Positions 1 through 8,630 of a stretch of 64,000 bases of DNA are shown one piece after another (positions within the stretch are counted from its first letter, which is position 1; each line of letters begins with the position of its first letter). The notes under the pieces are model-generated. The model did no database searches. It saw nothing but the letters and a program-made list of their open reading frames with translations, and was not told the DNA's origin. A program made the position numbers and the translations under genes. Origin of the DNA: Micromonospora sp. WMMD961 (lineage in GTDB: Bacteria > Actinomycetota > Actinomycetes > Mycobacteriales > Micromonosporaceae); NCBI RefSeq assembly GCF_029626145.1, contig NZ_JARUBJ010000002.1, forward strand, positions 898,501-962,500. The letters run 5' to 3'.

Positions 1-545
1 CGGTGGTGTTCTCGCTGGTGGTGACGGCGCTGGTCTGGCGGGTCTTCTACCAGCCCGACGGCATCGCCGACACGCTGCTGCGGGCGGTCGGTCTGGAACA
101 GCTGATCCGGCCCTGGCTCGCCGACCCGCAGACCGCCCTGTACGCGGTGATCCTGCCCGCCCTGTGGCGGCAGATCGGGTACGTGATGGTGCTGTTCCTG
201 GCCGGCCTGAAGGCGATCGACCCGGCGCTGCACGAGGCGGCCCGGATGGACGGCGCCAACTCCTGGCAGCGGCTGCGGCACGTGACGATCCCGCAGCTCA
301 AGGGAGTCAACGCGGTCGTGCTGTCGGTCATCGTGATCGACTCGCTGCGCTCGTTCGACATCGTCTGGTCGCTGACCAAGGGCGGCCCGTACCACTCGTC
401 GGAGCTGCTCAGCACCTACATGTACTCGACCGCGTTCCAGAGTCTGCGGCTGGGTTACGCCTCCGCCATCGCCGTCGTGATCTTCGTACTCGCGCTGGCG
501 GTCATCCTCGGCTACCTGGTCCGCGCGTTCCGGGAGGAAGCGTGA
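1..545 (+). CDS. Sugar ABC transporter permease, MalF type (5' end outside window)
   Basis: C-terminal part of a binding-protein-dependent sugar ABC permease; the true start lies before base 1. About 180 residues are visible, with several hydrophobic segments. The cytoplasmic EAA loop, which docks on the ATPase, reads EAARMDGANSWQRLRHVTIP, the canonical form for carbohydrate importers. The stop overlaps the ATG of the second permease (TGATG), so the two are translationally coupled and probably form the heterodimeric channel. The two alpha-galactosidases downstream suggest an alpha-galactoside such as melibiose or raffinose as substrate; this is inferred from context only. Confidence 0.9.
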   Translation, partial: VVFSLVVTALVWRVFYQPDGIADTLLRAVGLEQLIRPWLADPQTALYAVILPALWRQIGYVMVLFLAGLKAIDPALHEAARMDGANSWQRLRHVTIPQLKGVNAVVLSVIVIDSLRSFDIVWSLTKGGPYHSSELLSTYMYSTAFQSLRLGYASAIAVVIFVLALAVILGYLVRAFREEA

Positions 546-1366
546 TGAACAAGCTCCGTACCGGGGCCTTCCACACCGGCATGATCCTGCTCTCGCTGCT
601 CTGGCTGGGGCCGGTGCTCTGGGTGGTGGTGATGTCCACCCGGTCGTTCGACGACATCGCGGCCCACGGGGTCGGCAGCCTGCCCCGGTCGTTCACCCTG
701 GACACCTACCGGCAGGCGTGGACCGACGGCGGCGAGTTGCGCGCGCTGATCAACAGCATGCTGGTCACCGTACCGTCGGTGGCGCTGAGCCTGGGGCTGG
801 CCGCGATGGCCGCGTTCGCGCTGAGCCGGTTCCGGATCCCCGGCCGGCGGACCGTCCTGCTGCTGATGCTCGCCGGCAACCTGCTGCCACCGCAGATCCT
901 GCTCATCCCGGTGGCCAAGTTCAGCGAGCTGACCGGCCTGTACGACACGCTCTGGGCGCTGATCACGGTGCAGGTCGGCTTCGGGCTCGGCTTCTACACG
1001 TTCGTGCTGCACGGCTTCATGCGGGACCTGCCGAACGAGATCCAGGAAGCGGCGACGATCGACGGCGCGGGCACGGCACAGATCTTCACCAGGGTGATGC
1101 TGCCGCTGACCCGACCCGCGCTGGCCGCCCTGGGGGCGCTCTCCTTCACCTGGATCTTCAACGACCTGCTGTGGGCGATCACCGTGCTGCGTACCGACGA
1201 CAACATGCCGGTCACCCCGGCGCTGCTCGCCCTGCAGGGGCAGTTCGTCTCGTCCTGGAACGTCATCGCCGCCGGTACGGTCATCGCTGCCGTACCCACC
1301 GTCGCGGTGTTCCTGCGCTTCCAGCGGCACTTCGTCTCCGGCCTGGCGCTGGGAGCGGTCAAGTGA
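545..1366 (+). CDS. Sugar ABC transporter permease, MalG type
   Basis: Second membrane subunit of the sugar importer, 273 residues and about six membrane segments, a normal length for MalG-type permeases. The EAA loop reads EAATIDGAGTAQIFTRVMLP near residue 170. I chose the ATG at 545 because it overlaps the stop of the upstream permease and opens directly into the first hydrophobic segment; an in-frame start further upstream would run through the middle of that gene. It overlaps the following GTG start by four bases. No ATP-binding subunit is present in the window; such importers often share a distant MsmK/MsiK-type ATPase (family knowledge). Confidence 0.92.
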   Translation: MNKLRTGAFHTGMILLSLLWLGPVLWVVVMSTRSFDDIAAHGVGSLPRSFTLDTYRQAWTDGGELRALINSMLVTVPSVALSLGLAAMAAFALSRFRIPGRRTVLLLMLAGNLLPPQILLIPVAKFSELTGLYDTLWALITVQVGFGLGFYTFVLHGFMRDLPNEIQEAATIDGAGTAQIFTRVMLPLTRPALAALGALSFTWIFNDLLWAITVLRTDDNMPVTPALLALQGQFVSSWNVIAAGTVIAAVPTVAVFLRFQRHFVSGLALGAVK

Positions 1367-3441
1367 CCGGGCAGCGGTGGACGCTGCGCGGCACGCACAC
1401 CGAGTACACGGTGACAGTGCCGGCGCACGGCCGCTGGCTGGAGCTTGCCGCGTGGGGCCCGCACGGTGTCTCGGACGGCCCGTCACCGGTCGCCTACGAC
1501 GGCCCGGTGCCGTTCCTCACCGCCGGCGACGCGGCCCCCATCGAGTACGCGACCGACGCCGACCGGCCGTTCACCGGCGCCGACCTGGTGGTGGAGAACT
1601 CGGACGGGCAGCGCCGGGTGGGCTTCGTCCACACCGGCGAGCGGGTCGACGCCAACCTGCGGGAGCTGGCCGTCGACTTCGCCGACCCGGTGACCGGGCT
1701 GCGCGCCACGATGCACTACCGGGTGCCCGCCGGCACGGACGTGGTGCAGCGCTGGGTCGAACTGACCAACGGCGGGTCCGCGCCGCTGCGGGTGGTCCGG
1801 GCCTTCTCGGGCGGCTTCTGCGTGCCGACTCCGCACGGTGCGCTGCTCAGCCACCAGTGGGGGCAGTGGGCACAGGAGTTCCAGCTGTCCCACGTCGAGT
1901 TGGGCCACGGCACCTTCAGCATCGGCAGCTCTCAGGGCGTACCCGGGCATCTGCACGTGCCCTGGCTGGCCGTGCGGGACACCGCGGACCCGGCCGGCTC
2001 GGCGTGGGGGATGGGGTTGGCCTGGACCGGCTCCTGGGAGATCAGCGCGGAGCGGGACACCGGCGGCCTGACCCGGGTCCGGATCGGCCGCCAGCTGGTC
2101 GACGGACCGCTGGAGCTGGTCCCCGGCGAGTCCCTGGCCCTGCCGGTGGTCACCGGCGCGTACAGCCCGGACGGCCTGGACGGGCTGGCCCGGGTCTGGC
2201 ACACCCACCAGCGGTTGCTGGCCGGTGAACGGCTCACCCCGCGCCCGGTGCTCTACAACTCCTGGGAGGCCACCTACTTCACGGTCGAGGCGCAGAGTCA
2301 GCTCGCGCTGGCCCGGATCGCGGCCGAGCTGGGCGTGGAGACGTTCGTGGTGGACGACGGTTGGTTCGTCGGCCGCAACGACGACACCGCCGGGCTGGGT
2401 GACTGGACGCCCGACCCGGCGAAGTTCCCGGCCGGGTTCGACGCGTTCATCGCCGACGTGCGCGCACTCGGGCTGAACTTCGGGCTCTGGGTCGAGCCGG
2501 AGTGCGTGAACCCGAAGTCGACGCTCTACGCCGAGCACCCGGACTGGGTCTACTCCGTCGACGGCCGGCCCCTCACCCCGGTCCGCAACCAGTACCTGCT
2601 CGACCTGGGCCGACCGGAGGTCGCCGAGTTCGTCCACTCCACAGTGGACGGCCTGCTGCGCCGCTACGACATCGACTACCTGAAGTGGGACTTCAACCGG
2701 CCACGTACCGAGCCGGGTCGTCCCGGTGGGGTCGCTGCGCTCGACCTGGACGGCGGACACGTCGCCAACCTGCACCGGATCTACGAGCAGCTGCGCCGGG
2801 ACCACCCCGGTGTGCTGATCGAGGCCTGCGCCGGCGGTGGCGCGCGGACCGACCTGGCGATGGCCGCCCGGGCCGACGTCTTCTGGCCCAGCGACAACAC
2901 CGGGCCCCTGGACCGGCTCGCCATCCAGTACGGCTTCCTGCACGCCAACGCCCCCCACCTGCTCAGCTCCTGGGTCACCGACGCGCCCGGTCTGTTCGAC
3001 AGCCGGCCGCGAACGCTGGCGTTCCGGTTCGTCCTGGCGATGGCCGGTGTGCTCGGCATCGGCGCGGACATCCGCGCCTGGACTCCCGACGAACGGGCCG
3101 AGGCGGCCGACTGGATCGCCCGCTACAAGGAGATCCGGGACGTCGTCACGACCGGCGCTGTGCACCTGATCGGTGGCCCCGACCAGACCCGATGCGCGGT
3201 GCAGTACACGGCCCCGGACGAGCGGCGGGTGGTCGTCCTCGCCTGGCACACCGGCCGGCTCGACGGCACCGGCCTGCTGCCGGCCCGCCCGGTGCGGCTG
3301 CCCCTGCGGGGCCTCGACCCGACAGGTCGCTACCGACACGGCGACCAGCTCTACTCCGGCAGCCACCTCGCCGCGGTGGGCCTGCCCGTGCAGTGGAGTG
3401 CGACCCACGACGCCGAGCTCATCGTGCTGACCCGCGACTGA
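1363..3441 (+). CDS. Alpha-galactosidase, GH36, cytoplasmic
   Basis: A 692-residue glycoside hydrolase family 36 enzyme that removes terminal alpha-galactose from imported oligosaccharides. There is no signal peptide, in keeping with action after uptake. Visible landmarks are an N-terminal beta-sandwich, the barrel start YNSWEATYF, VVDDGWF and the substrate-binding LWVEPE. The KWDFNR motif has Asp443 as predicted nucleophile, and WPSDNT has Asp511 as predicted acid/base. The GTG start at 1363 overlaps the permease stop (GTGA), which places the enzyme in the transporter operon. Longer in-frame extensions run antiphase inside the permease and were not used. Confidence 0.93.
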   Translation: MTGQRWTLRGTHTEYTVTVPAHGRWLELAAWGPHGVSDGPSPVAYDGPVPFLTAGDAAPIEYATDADRPFTGADLVVENSDGQRRVGFVHTGERVDANLRELAVDFADPVTGLRATMHYRVPAGTDVVQRWVELTNGGSAPLRVVRAFSGGFCVPTPHGALLSHQWGQWAQEFQLSHVELGHGTFSIGSSQGVPGHLHVPWLAVRDTADPAGSAWGMGLAWTGSWEISAERDTGGLTRVRIGRQLVDGPLELVPGESLALPVVTGAYSPDGLDGLARVWHTHQRLLAGERLTPRPVLYNSWEATYFTVEAQSQLALARIAAELGVETFVVDDGWFVGRNDDTAGLGDWTPDPAKFPAGFDAFIADVRALGLNFGLWVEPECVNPKSTLYAEHPDWVYSVDGRPLTPVRNQYLLDLGRPEVAEFVHSTVDGLLRRYDIDYLKWDFNRPRTEPGRPGGVAALDLDGGHVANLHRIYEQLRRDHPGVLIEACAGGGARTDLAMAARADVFWPSDNTGPLDRLAIQYGFLHANAPHLLSSWVTDAPGLFDSRPRTLAFRFVLAMAGVLGIGADIRAWTPDERAEAADWIARYKEIRDVVTTGAVHLIGGPDQTRCAVQYTAPDERRVVVLAWHTGRLDGTGLLPARPVRLPLRGLDPTGRYRHGDQLYSGSHLAAVGLPVQWSATHDAELIVLTRD

Positions 3442-3487
3442 GATCGGAGCACCACCACCCCCACCCCCGAGGGACAGGAGTACCTCC

Positions 3488-5752
3488 ATGCGCCTGAACC
3501 GACCGCTGACCGCTGCTCTTGCCGTGCTCGGCCTGGGCCTGGCCAGCCCCATGCCGGCGCTGGCCGGCCCACCCCAGGCTGGCCCACCCCAGGCCGGCGG
3601 CCCGGCGCAGGCTGGCCCACCCCAGGCCGGCGGCCCGGCGCAGGCCGGTCATGGGCCCGGTCGTCCCGGCCACGCCCCGGCCGGCAGCGGCGCGGAGGAC
3701 CAGGGCGCGCCCGCCTACTTCAACAGCGGGCTCGCCCCGACGCCCTACCAGGGCTGGAACACCTACTTCGGCCTCGGTGGCGACCCCACCGAGGCCGAAG
3801 TACGGTCGGTCACCGACTTCATGGTCCACAGTGGCCTCCGCGACGCCGGCTACACGTACGTCTGGATCGACGGCAACTGGGCCGCGCCCACCCCGCGCAA
3901 CGAGGCAGGTCAGCTCGTCGCCGACCCGGCCCGCTTCCCCGGCGGGATGGCCGCGCTGGCCGCGTACATCCACAGCAAGGGGATGAAGGCCGGCATCTAC
4001 ACCGACGCCGGCCCCTACCTGCCGGGACAGTGCGGGCTCGGCAGCAACGGGCACTACCAGGCCGACATCGCACAGTTCGCCGGCTGGGGCTTCGACGCGC
4101 TCAAGGCCGACTGGCTCTGCGGTCGCGCCGCCGGCCTCGACCCCGAGGCCACCTTCCGTGAGCTGGCCGAGGCGGTACGCCAGTCACCGCGCCCGATGCT
4201 GCTCAACATCTGCAATCCGGTCAGCTCCGACTGGGGTGGCGGCCCGTACACCCCGGAGCAGCTCTCCACCTGGAGCTACACGTACGCGCCCACCATCGCC
4301 GACTCCTGGCGGACGTACACCGACGTGGGGCTGACGGACCCGACCCCGCAGTGGGCGTACCAGTGGGTGTTGCGCAACATGGACGTCAACGCGTACCACC
4401 CGGCGGCCACCGGACCGGGGCACTACAACGACCCGGACTACCTGCTGCCGATGCGCCCGCTGCCCGACGGCGGGTACGAGTTGAGTCTGGACGAATCCAA
4501 GACGCAGCTCGGCATGTGGGCGATCATGGCCGCGCCGCTGGTGATCGGCTCCGACCCGCGGGGCCTGCCGAAGGAGATGATCTCGGCGTTGACCAACCCG
4601 GAGATCATCGCCGTGGACCAGGATCCGCTGGTCCGACAGGGCGTCAAGGTCGCCGACACCGGCACCGACGCGCAGGTCTGGAGCAAGGTGCTCACCGGCT
4701 CCGGCAAGCGGGCCGTCGCGCTGCTCAACCGGCACGACACCGCCCAGCAGATCACGGTGACCTTCGCCGACGTCGCACTCGGCGGTGCGGTCCGCGTTCG
4801 CGACCTCTGGGCCCGCGCCGACCTGGACGCCCAGCCCGGCACCGTCGGAGTCCAGCCGTTCACCGGCTCGTACACCGTCGAGGTGCCGGCGCACGGGGTG
4901 GCCATGCTTCGCCTGGACGGCACCGACCAGGTCGCCGGCGCCAACCTCGGCGGCACCGCCAGTGCCAGCCCGGCCCTGGTCCGGGTGGACGACACGCACG
5001 CCACCGCCTTCGTCCGCGACGCTTCCGGCGCGCTGGCCGTCAACACCCGCACCGGTACGACGTGGGGCACGCACTGGACCTCGCTCGGCGGCCCGGTCGG
5101 CGGCCGGATCCTCGGCCAGCCGGCGGCGTACGCCTCGGCGGGTGGGCGGCTCGACGTCTTCGTCCGCGGCACCGACAACGCGGCTTGGCAGCGCAGTTAC
5201 ACCGCCGGCAGGTGGGGACCGTGGCGCAGCCTCGGTGGCACGTTGACCGACGCGCCGACGGTGGCCTGGACCAGCCCGACCCAGTGGACGCTCGTCGGGC
5301 GTGGTGCCGACGGCAAGCTCTGGTCGCGTACCCCGAGCACCGGCTGGACCGGCGTCGGAGCCCCCGACGACAGGCCGTTCTACGGTCGCCCGAGCGCCGT
5401 CGTCGACGACGCCGGCGTCCTGCACGTGGCGGTCCGTAGCCGCACCGACGAGGTGTGGTGGAGCAGCCGCACCGGCACCACCTGGTCGGCCTGGACCAAC
5501 CTGGGCGGCACGACCAACGGCAGTCCGACCCTGCTCGCCACCTCCGGCCGGGTCTACCTGTTCTCGCTGGCCGCCGACAACCGACTGTGGCAGCGCAACC
5601 TGACCGACGGTGCCTGGGGCGGCTGGTTCCAACGTGGTGAGTTAGCCACGGACGCGTTCCGGGGTGCGCCCGGCGCCACCGCCGGTGCCAACGGCAGTGC
5701 CTGGCTGGCGGTACGCGGTGTGGACAACCGCGTGCACCAGGTCGTCCTCTGA
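3488..5752 (+). CDS. Secreted alpha-galactosidase GH27 with C-terminal beta-propeller lectin-like domain
   Basis: A 754-residue exported enzyme. A signal peptide (residues 1-26, ending PALA) is followed by a Gly/Pro/Gln-rich repeat linker. The GH27 barrel runs from about residue 75 to 400, starting TPYQGWNTYF. Asp208 in LKADWLCG is the predicted nucleophile and Asp279 in WRTYTDV the predicted acid/base; the family motif GHYNDPDYL follows. An antiparallel beta domain leads into repeated W-x-S-L-G-G modules (residues 480-754), typical of PLL-like seven-bladed propellers that bind sugars. The ATG is preceded by GGACAGGAG. It lies 46 bp after the GH36 gene, so it may be the last gene of the operon. 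It probably releases galactose from extracellular polymers. Confidence 0.92.
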   Translation: MRLNRPLTAALAVLGLGLASPMPALAGPPQAGPPQAGGPAQAGPPQAGGPAQAGHGPGRPGHAPAGSGAEDQGAPAYFNSGLAPTPYQGWNTYFGLGGDPTEAEVRSVTDFMVHSGLRDAGYTYVWIDGNWAAPTPRNEAGQLVADPARFPGGMAALAAYIHSKGMKAGIYTDAGPYLPGQCGLGSNGHYQADIAQFAGWGFDALKADWLCGRAAGLDPEATFRELAEAVRQSPRPMLLNICNPVSSDWGGGPYTPEQLSTWSYTYAPTIADSWRTYTDVGLTDPTPQWAYQWVLRNMDVNAYHPAATGPGHYNDPDYLLPMRPLPDGGYELSLDESKTQLGMWAIMAAPLVIGSDPRGLPKEMISALTNPEIIAVDQDPLVRQGVKVADTGTDAQVWSKVLTGSGKRAVALLNRHDTAQQITVTFADVALGGAVRVRDLWARADLDAQPGTVGVQPFTGSYTVEVPAHGVAMLRLDGTDQVAGANLGGTASASPALVRVDDTHATAFVRDASGALAVNTRTGTTWGTHWTSLGGPVGGRILGQPAAYASAGGRLDVFVRGTDNAAWQRSYTAGRWGPWRSLGGTLTDAPTVAWTSPTQWTLVGRGADGKLWSRTPSTGWTGVGAPDDRPFYGRPSAVVDDAGVLHVAVRSRTDEVWWSSRTGTTWSAWTNLGGTTNGSPTLLATSGRVYLFSLAADNRLWQRNLTDGAWGGWFQRGELATDAFRGAPGATAGANGSAWLAVRGVDNRVHQVVL
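3563..3648 (+). repeat. 33-bp tandem repeat in GH27 linker
   Basis: About two and a half copies of an in-frame 33-bp unit encode an 11-residue repeat (AGPPQAGGPAQ) just after the signal peptide. The copies are almost identical at the DNA level, which points to recent slippage expansion. Confidence 0.85.
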
Positions 5753-5757
5753 TCCAC

Positions 5758-5789
5758 GGTGGCGGGCCGTCCACCGGCGGCCCGCCACC
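5758..5789 (+). terminator. Hairpin terminator after alpha-galactosidase
   Basis: A perfect 12-bp GC stem (GGTGGCGGGCCG with CGGCCCGCCACC) around an 8-base loop begins 6 bp past the GH27 stop. There is no U-tract, as is usual for actinomycete hairpins. Confidence 0.7.
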
Positions 5790-6282
5790 GCGCCCGCAAG
5801 GCCGGGCCGCCTCGGTGTGATTGTCGGCTCCGCCCTGGGCTCCGCTTCGCGGTTCAGGCTGGGACGAGCTCCCGGCATCGAAGCGGCGGGCCGGCGTTGG
5901 TTCGTCAAGACGGCCACCACCACTGCGGGCCGGGCGTCCCCTCGAACGAGCCCGCGCGTTCCTTCTCGACTCTGCGGCCGGCTGGCGGGGCAACGACGAT
6001 CAGCGCCATGCCGTGGACCGGTCGACCAGAGAGGCGCCGACCGCTCGATATACCGAGGTGTCAGCGCTGGTCCGTGCCTGGCGGTCGGCAGTGACCCGAC
6101 GCCACCGACCGTCGCCGAACGCCCCGCCACCGTCCACGGTGTGCCGAGGTGCCGACCGCTCGGCCCGCCGACGTACCAGCGCTACTGCTTGGCTGGCTGC
6201 ACTCCGATGCCGCCGACCACGCGATTGCGCAGGCCGGCCGAGCTGGACGCAGGTTCGGTAGCTCCGGCGATCGAGGATCGGC
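5790..6282. other. Intergenic stretch without recognisable gene
   Basis: About 490 bp between the galactosidase terminator and the 3' end of the split HNH gene. The open frames here have unnatural, Arg/Pro-rich composition and no family likeness. I see no gene or RNA. Confidence 0.5.
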
Positions 6283-6480
6283 CTACGTTCGCCGGTGGTA
6301 GTGGTTGCGGCGGGGTAGTTGGTTGGGGTCGAGCCAGGCCGGTGGCATGAACTCGGGCTGGCCGTCGTCGCCGAGGCGCACCGTCCACTCGCTGTGGTGG
6401 ACGTGTCGGTGGTGGTGGGCGCAGAGCAGGACGGCGTTGTCGAGGCTGGTCGGCCCGCCGTCAGCCCAGTGCCGGATGTG
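6283..6480 (-). CDS. HNH endonuclease (DUF222/13E12 family), 3' exon
   Basis: Sixty-five codons plus TAG encode the end of the HNH nuclease whose first part lies at 8631-9683. The exon opens HIRHWADGGPTSLDNAVLLC and continues through AHHHRHVH, supplying the Asn and second His of the HNH fold and the terminal zinc Cys. It ends after a segment rich in Pro and His. The frame joins exactly with the 5' exon if bases 6481-8630 are removed. It has no start codon and no ribosome binding site of its own, so it is translated only from spliced RNA. Confidence 0.88.
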   Translation of the reverse strand, partial: HIRHWADGGPTSLDNAVLLCAHHHRHVHHSEWTVRLGDDGQPEFMPPAWLDPNQLPRRNHYHRRT

Positions 6481-6543
6481 GTTGAGTCGGCCCGGGGCGC
6501 GGTGGCGGCGTTGCCGCTGCCCCGTTTCCCCGGGCCGCTCTCC

Positions 6544-6577
6544 GAACCCGGCGTGCGACTTTCACCGCACCGGGCTC
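6544..6577 (-). ncRNA. Group II intron domain V
   Basis: A 34-nt catalytic hairpin of canonical form: GAGCC at the 5' side, the conserved core GCGGTGAAAGTCGCAC, and a closing GGGTTC strand. It starts 10 bases after the intron-encoded protein's stop codon, as in many bacterial introns. Confidence 0.92.
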
Positions 6578-6586
6578 TCCACGAGG

Positions 6587-8089
6587 TCATGCCATCTGGT
6601 CGGTGATCTGTAAGGGCCAAGGGGATGGGATCGTGTTGCCTCGCAGCCGGTATCGGCTGACTCGTGTTGAGGCGATGTTGAACAGTTCGATCCCGTCCAG
6701 GGCGATGGGACGCCAGCCAGTAGGGCCGCGTAACCATCGCCGGACGTCTCTCCAAGGCATGCGTTGGCGGCGCATCACCCAGTGCACGACGCGCCACCAG
6801 ACGAAGGTCTGGAGTTTGTCGAAGGTGTGTTTGGCCACCGCGTGTTTGAAGTAGTTCGCCCAGCCACGCTGGATCTGGTTGATCCGGATCAGCGTTGCCC
6901 GGTACTCGGCCTGGGACAATCTGCGGGTCAGAGTTCGGATCTTTGCCTTGAAATCGCGGACTGGCCTGTCTGCGATGAAGGTGTAGACGTAGCTCTTATC
7001 CGTTCCCCGTTTACGCATCCACTTGATATGGAAGCCGAGGAAGTCGAACCCGTCGCTCATGTGCACCACCTGGGTTTTCGCCACGGACAGGCGAAGTCCC
7101 ACAGGTGCCAGCACCCTGCTCACCTCCTCGCGCACCGTTTCGGCGTTGGTTTGGGTACCGAACACCAGCACGACGAAGTCGTCCGCGTAGCGGACCATCC
7201 GCCAGGTGCCCAGCCCGTTGCGACGCCGGGTCTTGCGGCGCTCGTGGCTCCATGACCGCCACTGAGCGTCGAAGTGCTCATCGAGCACGCTCAGAGCGAT
7301 GTTGGCCAGCAGCGGTGAGAGAATGCCCCCTTGAGGAGTGCCGGTGAGGCTGTCCTCCCGATCACCGGATCTGGTCATGACTCCGGCTTTCAGGAACGCC
7401 TTCACCAGGGCCAGTACACGTTTGTCCGAGATCCGTAGACGCATCCGATCCATCAACGCGGTGTGGTCGATGGAATCGAAACACGCTTCGATGTCGGCAT
7501 CCAGGACCCACTGATAACCCTTCGTGCCCAACATCTGAATCTCGGCAATCGCGTCGTGCACTCGCCGGTTGGGCCGGAAACCGAACGATGACGGCTTGAA
7601 GTCCGCCTCGAAGATCGGCTCCAACACCAGCTTCAGCGCCGCTTGGACCACCCGGTCGGTAACCGTCGGGATCCCCAACTTGCGGACCTTGCCCGACCCG
7701 CGCTTCGGAATCAGTTGCTGCCGCACCGGCAACGCCTGAAACTCTCGCGCTTTCAACCGCTCTCGAATGCGTTCCAAGAACGCCTGTTCACCGACCCGCT
7801 CCCGAATGTCAAAGACGGTTGAGCCGTCCACACCCGCAGAACGGGCCCCGGCGTTGCCCGCGACCCGGTCGAACGCCATCATCAGCGTCGCCGGGTCATA
7901 CACCAGGTTGTACAGATCATCGAAGCGACGGCACGGATCGGCCGTCGCCCATTGGTGCAATTTGGTCTGCATCCGTCGTACCCGCGCCTGCGCCAACCCG
8001 GCGTCAGGCCACGCGCCCGGAACATTCACTCCGGGATCTTCGACCATCACAGTCCCTTCCTTGCTGACCTCGCTGTCGCCCTTCGCCAT
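6587..8089 (-). CDS. ltrA: Group II intron reverse transcriptase/maturase
   Basis: Intron-encoded protein of up to 500 residues that assists splicing and copies the intron into DNA targets. Reverse transcriptase blocks are clear: GFRPNRRVHDA, DADIEACFDSIDH, LTGTPQGGILSPLLANI and the catalytic YADD at residues 301-304. The X/maturase domain follows (RGWANYFKHAV, residues 400-445). The protein stops soon after it, so it has no C-terminal HNH endonuclease domain; such En-minus proteins usually prime from replication-fork DNA (family knowledge). The first ATG gives 500 residues; an ATG at codon 15 (MVEDPG) is an equally plausible start. Confidence 0.92.
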   Translation of the reverse strand: MAKGDSEVSKEGTVMVEDPGVNVPGAWPDAGLAQARVRRMQTKLHQWATADPCRRFDDLYNLVYDPATLMMAFDRVAGNAGARSAGVDGSTVFDIRERVGEQAFLERIRERLKAREFQALPVRQQLIPKRGSGKVRKLGIPTVTDRVVQAALKLVLEPIFEADFKPSSFGFRPNRRVHDAIAEIQMLGTKGYQWVLDADIEACFDSIDHTALMDRMRLRISDKRVLALVKAFLKAGVMTRSGDREDSLTGTPQGGILSPLLANIALSVLDEHFDAQWRSWSHERRKTRRRNGLGTWRMVRYADDFVVLVFGTQTNAETVREEVSRVLAPVGLRLSVAKTQVVHMSDGFDFLGFHIKWMRKRGTDKSYVYTFIADRPVRDFKAKIRTLTRRLSQAEYRATLIRINQIQRGWANYFKHAVAKHTFDKLQTFVWWRVVHWVMRRQRMPWRDVRRWLRGPTGWRPIALDGIELFNIASTRVSRYRLRGNTIPSPWPLQITDQMA

Positions 8090-8630
8090 GCGGCCGGCTC
8101 TCCCGACCTCGGACTACTACGGCGACTCCGCCCCGTCACGGCCGGATCGGCCGACGGTGGACCCAGCCCCACCCGCGTTGGCCACGCGGTATCAGGCACG
8201 TCCGTGACGGTTCCCGTGTTCACTGACCGATCGATCGTCGAAGGAGGCGCCTGGCTCTACCCCCGCGGCATCGCCACGACTACCCCGCGGCACTTCGTCG
8301 TGGCCTCCAGCCGGCCGTCCACATCACCGACCCGGAGTTCCCCGCCCATCAGGGGCGGGTACGCACCGCGCCCAGCCATCTGCCAGATTCCCAGCTGGTG
8401 GTCCATTAGGGGGCTTCACACACCAGTTCCTCACGTACACCTCTCCGACTCGCTAGCCGAACCCGCACCATCTGGCAGTACTGGCACGCCTCGGCGTCGT
8501 CAGGGGCCGCTTGCCGCCAGGCCCGGCACCTCCCGAACCCGGCTGCCCCTCAGCTTCACCGTCCTGCCGCGACAGGACGGCGGTGGTGGTCTCTCACCTC
8601 CACTCGATCAATCAGCGCCTCACGGCGCAC

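Larger units (their letters stand above)
6481..8630 (-). mobile_element. Group II intron inserted in HNH endonuclease gene
   Basis: A 2150-bp retroelement on the minus strand. The 5' end reads GTGCGCC, matching the group II consensus GUGYG, and the 3' end reads CTCAAC, the usual AY ending. It carries a reverse transcriptase/maturase gene in domain IV, a textbook domain V at 6544-6577 and a GC-rich domain VI stem at 6481-6533. About 540 bases upstream of the protein gene would fold as domains I-III. Removing the element leaves ...TGCGCCGCCCAC joined to CACATCCGGCAC, which restores the HNH reading frame without a single extra base. I therefore regard the boundaries as exact and the intron as probably splicing-competent. 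Confidence 0.9.

Noticed and set aside
1483..3552. A 689-residue open frame antisense to the GH36 alpha-galactosidase, and many similar long frames in the window
   Set aside because: High GC leaves antisense frames open. These are Arg/Pro/Gly/Val-rich, have no domain pattern and lie opposite genes with clear motifs.
6305..6613. A separate plus-strand gene over domain V and the 3' exon
   Set aside because: The minus strand carries the intron RNA core and the HNH end with perfect family motifs.
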